Assembly: GCF_000725885.1 (NCBI RefSeq)
Contig: NZ_JODR01000003.1
Span: 1 to 64,000 of the forward strand
DNA from: Streptomyces albus subsp. albus
Lineage (GTDB): Bacteria > Actinomycetota > Actinomycetes > Streptomycetales > Streptomycetaceae
Reading direction: 5' to 3'
DNA: 64,000 nt
Under the pieces are notes generated by a model that did no database searches, was not told where the DNA came from, and worked only from the letters and a program-made list of their open reading frames with translations. Both the position numbers and the translations under genes were made by a program. Below are positions 37,191 to 45,229 of the stretch, piece after piece; positions within the stretch are counted from its first letter, which is position 1, and every line of letters begins with the position of its first letter.

Positions 37191-37589
37191 ATGCCGCACA
37201 TCACCATCGACTACTCCGGCGAACTGGAGGCGGCTTTCGACCGGAGGGCCTTCGTGCGCGAGCTGCATCCGATGGTGCTGGCCCGGACCGGTTCGGCGGG
37301 CGTGTGCAAGACGTTCTGCCGTCCGGCGGCCGAGACCTACGCCGGGGAGGGGGAGGCCGGGCCGGTGGCCTTCGTACACGTCGAGGTGGGGCTGCTGCCC
37401 GGCCGCCCCGAGCCGCTCAAAGCGCGGCTGGCGGAGCAGGTGCTGGCCCTGCTGGACAAGCACCTGCCCGCGGCGGCCAGCCCGGGCGGCGAGGTGATCC
37501 GCTCGGCCGAGATACGGGACCTGGCCGCCTCCTACCGGCTGCGGAACGCCCGGCGGGCCGTGCCCGTACCGCACGGCAGCGGCGGCTGA
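37191..37589 (+). CDS. 5-carboxymethyl-2-hydroxymuconate Delta-isomerase-like protein (tautomerase superfamily)
   Basis: This 132-aa protein begins MPHITIDYSGELEA, the N-terminus of the CHMI/HpaF family. Proline 2 becomes the catalytic N-terminal base after Met removal. The family isomerises a ring-cleavage product of homoprotocatechuate, but no other homoprotocatechuate gene is nearby, so the substrate here is open. ATG 37191 is fixed by the need for Pro at position 2; GGGGAAAGG lies upstream. The preceding 45 bases are unusually AT-rich and hold an inverted repeat, GATGC/GCATC. Confidence 0.85.
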   Translation: MPHITIDYSGELEAAFDRRAFVRELHPMVLARTGSAGVCKTFCRPAAETYAGEGEAGPVAFVHVEVGLLPGRPEPLKARLAEQVLALLDKHLPAAASPGGEVIRSAEIRDLAASYRLRNARRAVPVPHGSGG

Positions 37590-37617
37590 GCCGGGCCGGA
37601 ACCCGGGCCCGGACCGC

Positions 37618-38820
37618 TCAGGAGACGGGCGGCTCGGCGCCGACCAGCCACATCGCGAAGAACTGGGAGCCGCCCCCGTAGGCGTGCCCCAGGGCCCGCC
37701 GGGCGCCGGGTACCTGGTGCTCACCGGCCAGTCCGCGCACCTGGAGCGCCGCCTCGGCGAAGCGGAGCATCCCGGAGGCGCCGATGGGGTTGGTGGACAG
37801 CACCCCGCCGGAGGGGTTGACGGGCAGGTCCCCGTCGAGGCCGGTCGCCCCCGACTCGGTCAGCCTCCAGCCCTCGCCCTCCGCGGCGAAGCCGAGGTTC
37901 TCCAGCCACATCGGCTCGTACCAGGAGAAGGGCACGTACATCTCGACGGCGTCGATCTCGCGGCGCGGGTCGGTGATGCCGGCCTGCCGGTAGACGTCGG
38001 CGGCGCAGTCGCTGCCGGCGCGCGGCGAGACGGCGTCCTTGCCCGCGAAGAGCGTGGGCTCGCTGCGCATCGCGCCGCCGTGCACCCAGGCGGGCGGACG
38101 CGGGGCGCGGGCAGCGCCCTCCCGGTCGCTCAGCACCATGGCGCACGCCCCGTCGGAGGAGGGGCAGGTCTCCGAGTAGCGGATGGGGTCCCACAGCATC
38201 GGGGAGGAGCGCACCTTCTCCAGGGTGATGTCCTCCTCGTGCAGATGCGCGTACGGGTTCTTGAGCGCGTTGCGGCGGTCCTTGTAGGCGACGAGGGCGC
38301 CGATGTGCTCGGGGGCCGAGGTACGCCGCATGTAGGCGCGCACATGAGGGGCGAAGAAGCCGCCCGCGCCCGCCAGCAGCGGCTGCTGGAACGGCACCGG
38401 CAGCGAGAGGCCCCACATGGCGTTCGACTCGGACTGCTTCTCGAAGGCGACGGTCAGCACGGTGCGGTGCACACGGGCCGCGACGAGGTTGGCGGCCACC
38501 AGCGCGGTGCTGCCGCCCACGGACCCGGCCGTGTGCACCCGCAGCATGGGCTTGCCGACGGCGCCCAGGGCGTCGGCAAGGTACAGCTCGGGCATCATCA
38601 CGCCCTCGAAGAAGTCGGGCGCCTTCCCGATCACCACAGCGTCGATGTCCGCCCACGTCAGCTCGGCGTCGCGCAGGGCCCGGCCGGCGGCCTCCCGTAC
38701 CAGCCCGGCCATGGACACGTCTCGGCGGGCGGAGACGTGTTTGGTCTGGCCGACGCCGACGACGGCGACCGGCTCCTTGCCGCTGCCCCGGGCCGTGCGG
38801 TGGGTGGCGGTGGTGCTCAT
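37618..38820 (-). CDS. Thiolase-fold lipid-transfer-protein-like aldolase subunit (Ltp type, no catalytic Cys)
   Basis: This 400-aa thiolase-superfamily protein (AVVGVGQTKHVSARRDVSM at the start) lacks all thiolase catalytic residues. The nucleophilic cysteine position is S100 in HTAGSVGGSTAL, the GHP histidine is replaced by Asn in STNPIGASG, and the C-terminal Cys motif reads HAYGGGSQF. This pattern is typical of steroid side-chain retro-aldolases such as mycobacterial Ltp2 and its relatives, which work with a DUF35 protein to cut a beta-hydroxyacyl-CoA side chain. Its ATG overlaps the preceding thiolase-fold gene by four bases. Last gene of the hydratase-DUF35-Ltp-Ltp operon. Confidence 0.82.
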   Translation of the reverse strand: MSTTATHRTARGSGKEPVAVVGVGQTKHVSARRDVSMAGLVREAAGRALRDAELTWADIDAVVIGKAPDFFEGVMMPELYLADALGAVGKPMLRVHTAGSVGGSTALVAANLVAARVHRTVLTVAFEKQSESNAMWGLSLPVPFQQPLLAGAGGFFAPHVRAYMRRTSAPEHIGALVAYKDRRNALKNPYAHLHEEDITLEKVRSSPMLWDPIRYSETCPSSDGACAMVLSDREGAARAPRPPAWVHGGAMRSEPTLFAGKDAVSPRAGSDCAADVYRQAGITDPRREIDAVEMYVPFSWYEPMWLENLGFAAEGEGWRLTESGATGLDGDLPVNPSGGVLSTNPIGASGMLRFAEAALQVRGLAGEHQVPGARRALGHAYGGGSQFFAMWLVGAEPPVS

Positions 38821-39911
38821 CGCGGCTCTCCTTCCGCTGCGCCGTCGGTGTCGAGGACCGCGACGAGGTTGTGCTGGAGGCACGGCCCGGAGGTGGCGTG
38901 GGCCACCGCGCGGCGTCCTTCGCCCCGGGCGAGCCGGGCCGCGGCCTCGCCGATCCGGACGAGTCCGGCCGCCATCACGGGGTTGGCCGCCAGCGGCCCG
39001 CCGGACGGGTTGACGACGGTCTCCTCGCCGAGCCGCAGCGCGTTGCGCAGGATCACCTCCTGGGAGGTGAAGGGTGCGTGCAGTTCGGCGATGTCCGGGG
39101 GCGGGGCACCGGGGTCGAACAGGCCGGCCCGTTCGGCGGCGAGCCGGGTGGAGGGCGAATCGGTGAGGTCGCGGACGCCGAGGCCGTGCGCCTCGATGCG
39201 GTGGTCCATGCCGCTGATCCACACGGGGTGGTCGGTGAGGCGGTCCACGGCGTCCCCGGCGGCGAGCACCACGGCCGCGGCGCCGTCGGTGACGGGCGGC
39301 ACGTCGTGGGCGCGCAGCGGTGCGGCCAGGTAGCCGCCGGCGGTGCGGGCGGCGGGGCCGCGCTGCCGCACGTGCGGGTTGTCCTCGGCGGCCCGGCGGC
39401 TGCGGGCGGCGATGCCGGCCAGCTCCTCCTCGTCGGCCAGCCCCGCATCGAGCACCGAGCGGGCCTGGAGCGCGGCGAGGGAGACCGAGTCGGGCCACAG
39501 GGGTGCCAGGTGGTAGGGGTCGAGCTGCCGGGTGAGCACCATGGGCAGGTCACCGAGCGAGGACTTGCCCCAGGCGTAGACCAGCGCGGTGTCCGCCTCT
39601 CCGGTGAGGAGTTTCACCCATGCCTCGTAGAGCGCCCAGGCGCCGTCCATCTCGACGTGGGACTCGGAGATCGGCGGCCAGGCGCCGACCCCGTCGAGGG
39701 CCATGGTGAAGGAGAAGGGGCGGCCCGCCAGGTAGTCGGAGGACCCCGAGCAGGTGAAGTCGATCTCGCCGGTGGACAGTCCCGTCCGGTCGAGGACCTC
39801 GCGCAGGACGGGCAGCAACATCTCGACCTCGGACAGCCCGTCGGCGGCGCGTACATGGTCGGTCTGCGCGAAGGCGACGACGGCGGCCTTCCTGGTGTCC
39901 GTGCCGGTCAC
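38817..39911 (-). CDS. Second thiolase-fold Ltp-like protein (no catalytic Cys)
   Basis: The 364-aa product is another degenerate thiolase fold. E87 occupies the nucleophile position in SHVEMDGAWAL. The C-terminal region reads NPSGGPLAANPVMAAG and HATSGPCLQHNLVAVLD instead of the GHP and C-x-G motifs. Adjacent pairs of such proteins with a DUF35 partner occur in actinobacterial steroid catabolism (the Rv3521-3523 arrangement, from memory). GTG at 39911 overlaps the DUF35 stop as GTGA, indicating tight translational coupling. Confidence 0.82.
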   Translation of the reverse strand: MTGTDTRKAAVVAFAQTDHVRAADGLSEVEMLLPVLREVLDRTGLSTGEIDFTCSGSSDYLAGRPFSFTMALDGVGAWPPISESHVEMDGAWALYEAWVKLLTGEADTALVYAWGKSSLGDLPMVLTRQLDPYHLAPLWPDSVSLAALQARSVLDAGLADEEELAGIAARSRRAAEDNPHVRQRGPAARTAGGYLAAPLRAHDVPPVTDGAAAVVLAAGDAVDRLTDHPVWISGMDHRIEAHGLGVRDLTDSPSTRLAAERAGLFDPGAPPPDIAELHAPFTSQEVILRNALRLGEETVVNPSGGPLAANPVMAAGLVRIGEAAARLARGEGRRAVAHATSGPCLQHNLVAVLDTDGAAEGEPR

Positions 39912-40858
39912 AGCAGCTCCTTGTACGTCTCGTAGTCGGCGTCGGGCTCTCCGGTGGGCCGGTAGTGGTCGGGGTAGCGCCCGCCCTCGGTCCACACCGG
40001 CTCCACCCGCAGTCCCATGCGCACCTGGTCGTAGGGGATGCCCGCGATGCGGCCGTGCAGCGCCAGGCCCGCGCCGTCCAGGGCGATGTGCCCGTAGACG
40101 TACGGCACGTCGATGTCCAGGTTCTTGGCCTTGATGTTGACGACGCAGAAGGTGGTGACCGTCCCGGCCGGGCCGACCTCGACCTGTTCGTCGGTCGCGA
40201 CACCGCAGGTGGGGCAGGCGCCGCGCGGGGGGACGTAGACCTTGCGGCAGCGCGGGCAGCGCTCGCCCAGGGTGCGGTGCTCGGCGAGGGCGTTCAGATA
40301 GCGGGTCTGGGCGCGGCCCGGGGTGTAGGTGTAGTCGAGGCGGGCCTCGGCGACGATTCCGGTGACCGGGTCGGCGAACGTGCCGGTGTGGGGGGCGGGT
40401 TCGGCGGGGCCCTCCTCGTCGCCGGCGGGTTCGAAGCAGGCGATGTCGGTGATGGCGCCGCCGCGGTGCTCCGCCCAGCGGATGCGGACGCGCATGCCGG
40501 TGCTGACGGACTCCGGGCCGCCGGGTGCGTCGAGGGCGTGCAGCAGGGCGGTGTCGGCGCCGTCGAGGCGGACCAGCACCCAGGCGAACGGGTGCTGGAG
40601 GGGCTGCCCCCTGCGCGGGGTGGCGTTCCACGACCAGGTGGTGACGGTGCCGGTGGACGCGACCTCCACCAGGTCGCGGATCTCCTCGGCGGTGACGGGG
40701 TCGTACTCGGTGGGCGGGACGAGGATCCGGCCGTCGGTCCCCCGCGCGCCCAGGACGGTCCCCTCGCGCAGCCCGGTGAGGAAGGCGCTCTGCACGGGAC
40801 CGAGCGAGCGGGTGAAGGGGAACTCGACGACCAGCGGTGCGGTGAGCACTTCGTTCAT
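39908..40858 (-). CDS. Tandem DUF35 OB-fold protein with zinc ribbon (partner of Ltp aldolases)
   Basis: This 316-aa protein has two DUF35-like OB domains. The first (about 1-145) lacks a zinc ribbon; the second (about 165-316) has the four-cysteine ribbon C201-x2-C204-x10-C215-x2-C218 followed by AGTVTTFCVVNIKAKNLDIDVPYVYGHIALDG. DUF35 proteins bind acyl-CoA and are required by thiolase-fold aldolases and synthases. The gene sits between the hydratase (17-base gap) and the Ltp pair (4-base overlap), as expected for a multi-subunit aldolase. ATG 40858 is followed by MNEVLTAPLVVEF. Confidence 0.86.
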   Translation of the reverse strand: MNEVLTAPLVVEFPFTRSLGPVQSAFLTGLREGTVLGARGTDGRILVPPTEYDPVTAEEIRDLVEVASTGTVTTWSWNATPRRGQPLQHPFAWVLVRLDGADTALLHALDAPGGPESVSTGMRVRIRWAEHRGGAITDIACFEPAGDEEGPAEPAPHTGTFADPVTGIVAEARLDYTYTPGRAQTRYLNALAEHRTLGERCPRCRKVYVPPRGACPTCGVATDEQVEVGPAGTVTTFCVVNIKAKNLDIDVPYVYGHIALDGAGLALHGRIAGIPYDQVRMGLRVEPVWTEGGRYPDHYRPTGEPDADYETYKELL

Positions 40859-40874
40859 GGGGACTCCCTCCGAC

Positions 40875-41675
40875 TCACGCCCGCCGGAACTGTGGCTCCC
40901 GCTTCTGTGCGAAGGCGCGGGCGCCCTCCTTCGCGTCGGCGGTCTCGAAGATCGGCCACCCGCGCGCGAGTTCGGCGGCCAGCCCCTCCTCCTCGGTCAT
41001 GGCGGCGGTCTCGTACACGGACGCCTTGACCGCCTCGACGGCCAGCGGGCCGCAGGCGTTGACGCGTTCGGCGGTCTCCAAGGCGGCGTCCAGTGCGGTT
41101 CCGTCGGGGACGACGCGTCCGATCAGGCCGATGCGTTCCGCCTCGGCCGCGGTGTAGGGCCGCCCGGTCAGCAGCATCTCCAGCGCGTGGGTGCGGGGGA
41201 TCTGCCGGGGCAGCCGGACGGTGGAGCCGCCGATGGGGAACAGTCCGCGGCGTACTTCGAAGAGGCCGAAGACCGCGGATTCGCCCGCCACCCGGATGTC
41301 GGTGCCCTGGAGCATCTCCGTGCCGCCGGCCACGCAGTGGCCCTCGACGGCGGCGATGACCGGTTTGCGCGGCCGGTGGTGCCGCAGCATCGCCTTCCAG
41401 TGCAGATCGGGGTCGTCGCGCAGCCGGTCGCGGTACTCCTCGCCGGCCATTCCGTCGCCGGCCAGCGCCTTGAGGTCCATGCCCGCGCAGAAGGCGCCGC
41501 CCGCGCCGGTCAGCACGACGGAGCGCACGGCGTCGTCGCGGTCGGCCTCCAGCCAGCCGTCGTGGAGGCCGACGAGCATGGCCAGGGAGAGGGCGTTCTT
41601 GGCCTCGGGCCGGTTGAGGGTCAGGACGAGGGTGGCCCCCACCCGCTCCACGGTCAGATGTTCGGTGCCGCCCAT
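40875..41675 (-). CDS. Enoyl-CoA hydratase/isomerase family protein
   Basis: This 266-aa crotonase-fold enzyme has the oxyanion-hole segments AFCAGMDLKAL and AVEGHCVAGGTEM. The two catalytic glutamates fall in GGTEM and FEVRRGL. It should hydrate an enoyl-CoA to the beta-hydroxyacyl-CoA, the substrate of the aldolase genes that follow. First gene of a four-gene leftward operon; ATG 41675 has GGGAGG eight to nine bases upstream. A KstR-type operator lies about 45 bases before the start. Confidence 0.9.
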   Translation of the reverse strand: MGGTEHLTVERVGATLVLTLNRPEAKNALSLAMLVGLHDGWLEADRDDAVRSVVLTGAGGAFCAGMDLKALAGDGMAGEEYRDRLRDDPDLHWKAMLRHHRPRKPVIAAVEGHCVAGGTEMLQGTDIRVAGESAVFGLFEVRRGLFPIGGSTVRLPRQIPRTHALEMLLTGRPYTAAEAERIGLIGRVVPDGTALDAALETAERVNACGPLAVEAVKASVYETAAMTEEEGLAAELARGWPIFETADAKEGARAFAQKREPQFRRA

Positions 41676-41719
41676 CGCGGTGCCTCCCGTCTCCAGGGCC
41701 GAAGCGCGGCCGGTGGACC

Positions 41720-41733
41720 TGGAACAGGTTGCA
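41720..41733. promoter_or_regulatory. KstR-type operator between the hydratase operon and the acyl-CoA ligase gene
   Basis: TGGAACAGGTTGCA matches the KstR consensus TnnAACnnGTTnnA at all eight fixed positions. KstR is the TetR-family repressor of sterol catabolism in mycobacteria and rhodococci. The site is in the 232-base divergent region, 45 bases from the hydratase start and about 175 from the ligase start. Confidence 0.65.
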
Positions 41734-41907
41734 GTAAGGGCACGGCGACTTCAAGAGTTTTCTGACTACTCGTCATATTTCTTGTGCCGGGCCCCTTCCC
41801 GTCTCCGCTCCCCGGTGCTCTGATGAGCGCCTGACGACACGCGCGGGGGAACGCACGCACGCCACACCGAACGCGTACACCGGGGTCCGGGTATGGAGGA
41901 GCGCGCC

Positions 41908-43548
41908 GTGGAGTACAACCTTGCCGACCTGTTCGAGTCGATCGCCGACGCCGTCCCCGACCGCGAGGCGCTGGTCCACCTCGACCATCCCGGCACCGGA
42001 GCCGAACGCCGGCTGACGTACGCGGAACTGGACCGGGCCGCCAACCGCCTCGCCCACCACCTCGCGGACCACGGCATCGCACCCGGTGAACACGTCGGGC
42101 TGCACCTGTACAACGGCGTCGAGTACGTCCAGACGCTGCTGGCCTGCCTCAAGATCCGCACCGTGCCGGTGAACGTCAACTACCGGTACGTGGCGGACGA
42201 GTTGGCCTATCTGTACCGCGACGCCGATCTGGCCGCGCTCGTCTTCGACGGCGAGTTCACCGCGCGGGTGGCCGGCGCGCTGCCCCGCGCCCGCAAGCTC
42301 CGCCACCTGGTGCGCGTCGGGCCCGCACCCGCCGGGGCGCCCGAGCCGCGCATCGCGGGAAACGGACCCGTCCCGTTCGCACAGGCCGAGGCGTCCGGAT
42401 CGGCGGAGCGCGGATTCGGACCGCGGTCCGGCGACGACCTGTTCATCATCTACACCGGCGGCACCACCGGGATGCCCAAAGGGGTGCTGTGGCGCTCCGA
42501 AGACCTGTTCTTCTCCGGGCTGGGCGGCGGCGCCCCCACCGGGGAACCCGTCTCACGCCCGGAGGAACTGGCCGAGCGGGCGGCGGCCGGCGGTGAGGGA
42601 CTCGTCTTCTTCCCCACTCCCCCGCTGATGCACGGCACCTCGACCCTCACGCTCTTCATCGGCCTCGACTACGGCCAGAAAGTCGTACTGCACCGCAAGT
42701 TCGTGCCCGAGGAGGTGCTGCGCACCATCGAACGGGAGAAGGTGACCGCCGTCTCCCTGGTGGGCGACGCCATGCTCCGGCCCCTGGTGGACGCCCTCTC
42801 GGGACCGATGCGGGGCACCGACTGCTCGTCCCTGCTGGCCGTCTCCAGCTCGGGCGCGATCCTGTCCGAGACCGTGCGCGAGCAGTTCACCGCGCTGGTG
42901 CCGCACGCGATGCTCATCAACAACTTCGGCTCCTCCGAATCGGGCTTCAACGGCACGGCGACGGACGACTCGGGCCCCGCGAAGGGCTTCCGCATCGCCG
43001 TCAACCAGGGCATGGCCGTGGTGGACCCGGCCACCCGCACGCCGGTCCCCGCGGGCGGGACCGGCCGCCTCGCGCTGCGCGGCCACGTACCGCTGGGCTA
43101 CTACAACGACCCGGTCAAGAGCGCCGAGACGTTCTTCGAGGCGGATGGCGCCCGGTGGGTCCTGCTGGGCGATATGGCGACGGTCGGCGAGGACGGCGTG
43201 GTCACCGTGCTGGGCCGCGGTTCGCAGTGCATCAACACCGGCGGCGAGAAGGTCTTCCCCGAGGAGGTCGAGGAGGCGCTCAAGGCCCACCCCGACGTCT
43301 ACGACGCGCTGGTGGCCGGCATCCCCGACGAGAAGTGGGGCAGCCGCGTCGCCGCGGTTGTCCAGCTGAGGGCCGGTGCCGCGCCGCTGACCGGCAACGA
43401 CATCCAGGAGCACGCGCGCACCCGGCTCGCCGGCTACAAGGTGCCGCGCACGGTCGTCCTCACCGACCGCATCCAGCGCTCCCCCAGCGGGAAGGCGGAC
43501 TACCGCTGGGCCCGGCGGACGGCGGAGCAGGCGGTCTCCCCCTCCTGA
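41908..43548 (+). CDS. Acyl-CoA synthetase (FadD family)
   Basis: This 546-aa ANL ligase activates a carboxylic acid as its CoA thioester. The phosphate loop YTGGTTGMPKGVLWR lies near residue 183. A later stretch has FGSSESGFNG, the LLGDMATVGEDGVVTVLGR hinge region, and C-terminal SPSGKADYRWA with the catalytic lysine. The overall pattern resembles FadD19/FadD17-type steroid-acid ligases of mycobacteria, from memory. GTG at 41908 is preferred over ATG 41893 because GGAGGA (41896-41901) lies inside that extension at the right spacing. Divergent from the hydratase operon with a shared KstR-type site. Confidence 0.9.
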   Translation: MEYNLADLFESIADAVPDREALVHLDHPGTGAERRLTYAELDRAANRLAHHLADHGIAPGEHVGLHLYNGVEYVQTLLACLKIRTVPVNVNYRYVADELAYLYRDADLAALVFDGEFTARVAGALPRARKLRHLVRVGPAPAGAPEPRIAGNGPVPFAQAEASGSAERGFGPRSGDDLFIIYTGGTTGMPKGVLWRSEDLFFSGLGGGAPTGEPVSRPEELAERAAAGGEGLVFFPTPPLMHGTSTLTLFIGLDYGQKVVLHRKFVPEEVLRTIEREKVTAVSLVGDAMLRPLVDALSGPMRGTDCSSLLAVSSSGAILSETVREQFTALVPHAMLINNFGSSESGFNGTATDDSGPAKGFRIAVNQGMAVVDPATRTPVPAGGTGRLALRGHVPLGYYNDPVKSAETFFEADGARWVLLGDMATVGEDGVVTVLGRGSQCINTGGEKVFPEEVEEALKAHPDVYDALVAGIPDEKWGSRVAAVVQLRAGAAPLTGNDIQEHARTRLAGYKVPRTVVLTDRIQRSPSGKADYRWARRTAEQAVSPS

Positions 43549-43660
43549 CCGCGCTCGGCACCCGGGACGGAAGGGCGTCCCGCCAGGTGGAACCGGCCCG
43601 TGCGCGGCGGCGCGGGGCGCGCGTACCGTTCCGGCGCCCCCTCCCGTGAAGGAGCCGACC

Positions 43661-44464
43661 ATGTCCACTGTCGTCATCACCGGCGCCGCCTCCGGCATGG
43701 GCGCCGCACTCGCGGCCGAACTCTCGGGCGCCGGGCACCGGGTCATCGGTGTCGATCTGGCCGGCACCCGGGTGACGGCGGACCTGGCGACAGCGCGGGG
43801 GCGCCGGCACGCGCTGGAGCGGATCGGGGCACTCTCGGGCGGGACCTTCGACGGTTTCGTACCGTTCGCGGGGCTCGCGGCGGCCACCGGCCGGGCCGGC
43901 TCGCTGATGGCTTCCGTGAACTACTTCGGCGCGGTCCGGCTGCTGGAGGGGCTGCGGCCCGCACTGGCCCGCTCCCCGGAAAGTCCCGCAGCCGTGCTGG
44001 TCTCCTCAAACTCGGCCACGTGCCAGCCCGGCTGGCCCGTCGAACTGGCCGAGGCGTGCCTGGCCGGCGACGAGGAGCGGGCCAGGGCGCTGGCCGACCG
44101 GCACGGCGGCGTCGCGGCCTACCCGGCGACCAAGGCGGCGCTGGCCTGGTACGTGCGGGAGCGGGCGGGCAGCCCGGAGTGGGTGGGCTCCGGCATCCGG
44201 CTCAACGCGGTGGCGCCCGGACTGATCGACACCCCGATGACGGCGGCGGGCCGCACCGATCCGCTGACCGCGGACGGCATGGCCGCCTATCCCGTTCCGC
44301 TCGGCCGTCCCGGCCGTCCCGCGGAGATCACCGCGGCGGTCCGGTTCCTGCTGTCGCCCGCCGCCTCGTTCTGCGTGGGCACCGTGCTGTGCGCCGACGG
44401 CGGGACGGAGGCGCTGCTGCGCCCCCGCCACTGGCCCGCCCGGTGGGACCCGCCGGCCGGCTGA
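43661..44464 (+). CDS. Short-chain dehydrogenase, 3-alpha-hydroxysteroid dehydrogenase/carbonyl reductase-like
   Basis: The 267-aa product is an SDR with the cofactor motif TGAASGMGAA and catalytic Y154/K158 in YPATK; the serine lies in VSSNSATCQPGW. The combination of VNYFGAVRLLEGLRP, SNSATCQPGWP, AYPATKAALAWYVR and the ending SFCVGTVLCADGGTEALLRP is characteristic of the 3-alpha-HSD/carbonyl reductase subgroup. The acidic residue after the second strand (VDLAG) suggests NAD(H) preference. ATG 43661 has GAAGGAG upstream. It follows the ligase gene by 112 bases and probably shares its transcript. Confidence 0.87.
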   Translation: MSTVVITGAASGMGAALAAELSGAGHRVIGVDLAGTRVTADLATARGRRHALERIGALSGGTFDGFVPFAGLAAATGRAGSLMASVNYFGAVRLLEGLRPALARSPESPAAVLVSSNSATCQPGWPVELAEACLAGDEERARALADRHGGVAAYPATKAALAWYVRERAGSPEWVGSGIRLNAVAPGLIDTPMTAAGRTDPLTADGMAAYPVPLGRPGRPAEITAAVRFLLSPAASFCVGTVLCADGGTEALLRPRHWPARWDPPAG

Positions 44465-44503
44465 GTCCGCCGGCCGGGGGGGCCACGACGGGGCCGAGCG
44501 GCC

Positions 44504-45211
44504 TCATGCCTCCGTCAGGAAGTCCACGACCGCGCGGGTGAACTCCATCGGCCGGGCCTCGTGCACGAGATGACCCGCGCCGTCGATGGTCAGCACCCGC
44601 GCGTCGGGGATGCGCTCCGCCATCGACGCCAGGTCCTCCTGGGGCAGATGGCTGCCGTTCCCGCCGCCGACCAGCAGGGTGGGAGCGGTGATGGCCGAGA
44701 GCCGCTCCCACCACGCCGGGTCGGGCGCGTTGCGCTGCCGCGTCCACTGGACGGTGACCTCCCAGTCGAACAGCGGGGTGCCGGGCGGTGCTTCGGGGAG
44801 CTGCCGCGGCCGGGCGGGCGGGCGCAGTGCGCCGGTCTCCTCCAGGACGAGACGCTCCACCCGGCCGGGATGCTCCTGGGCGAACAGGTAGGCGACGACG
44901 GACCCGAAGGAGTGCCCGACGAGGACGGCGCGCTCGATGCCGAGTGCGTCGAGGAACCCGCGCAGGTCGGCCACGAAGTCGGCCAGCGCGTAGGAACCGG
45001 GCCAGTCGCTCTCCCCGTGGCCGCGCAGATCGAGCGCGTAGACGGGATGCGCTCCGGCGAGCGCCGAGATGAGCGGACCGCGCCAGTCCTCACCGTCCTC
45101 ACCGAGGCAGTGGAGCAGGACGACGGGGGTGCCCGTCTCCGCGCCCCAGGCGCGGTAGGCGAGCCGGACCCCGTCGTCGGTGCGTACCGTCTGCGTTCCG
45201 TTTTCGCTCAT
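44504..45211 (-). CDS. Alpha/beta-hydrolase
   Basis: This 235-aa alpha/beta-hydrolase has the nucleophile elbow GHSFGS, an acid candidate late in the sheet, and the catalytic histidine in DGAGHLVHE. The small size and short cap suggest an esterase or lactonase acting on a modest substrate; the specific reaction is unknown. It follows the amino-acid permease by 18 bases in the same direction, so the two are likely co-transcribed. Confidence 0.85.
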   Translation of the reverse strand: MSENGTQTVRTDDGVRLAYRAWGAETGTPVVLLHCLGEDGEDWRGPLISALAGAHPVYALDLRGHGESDWPGSYALADFVADLRGFLDALGIERAVLVGHSFGSVVAYLFAQEHPGRVERLVLEETGALRPPARPRQLPEAPPGTPLFDWEVTVQWTRQRNAPDPAWWERLSAITAPTLLVGGGNGSHLPQEDLASMAERIPDARVLTIDGAGHLVHEARPMEFTRAVVDFLTEA

Positions 45212-45229
45212 ACGGGGGACCGTACCCCG

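Noticed and set aside
37618..39911. Classical acetyl-CoA acetyltransferases (thiolases)
   Set aside because: Both lack the nucleophilic Cys, the GHP His and the C-terminal Cys, so thiolytic chemistry is not expected.
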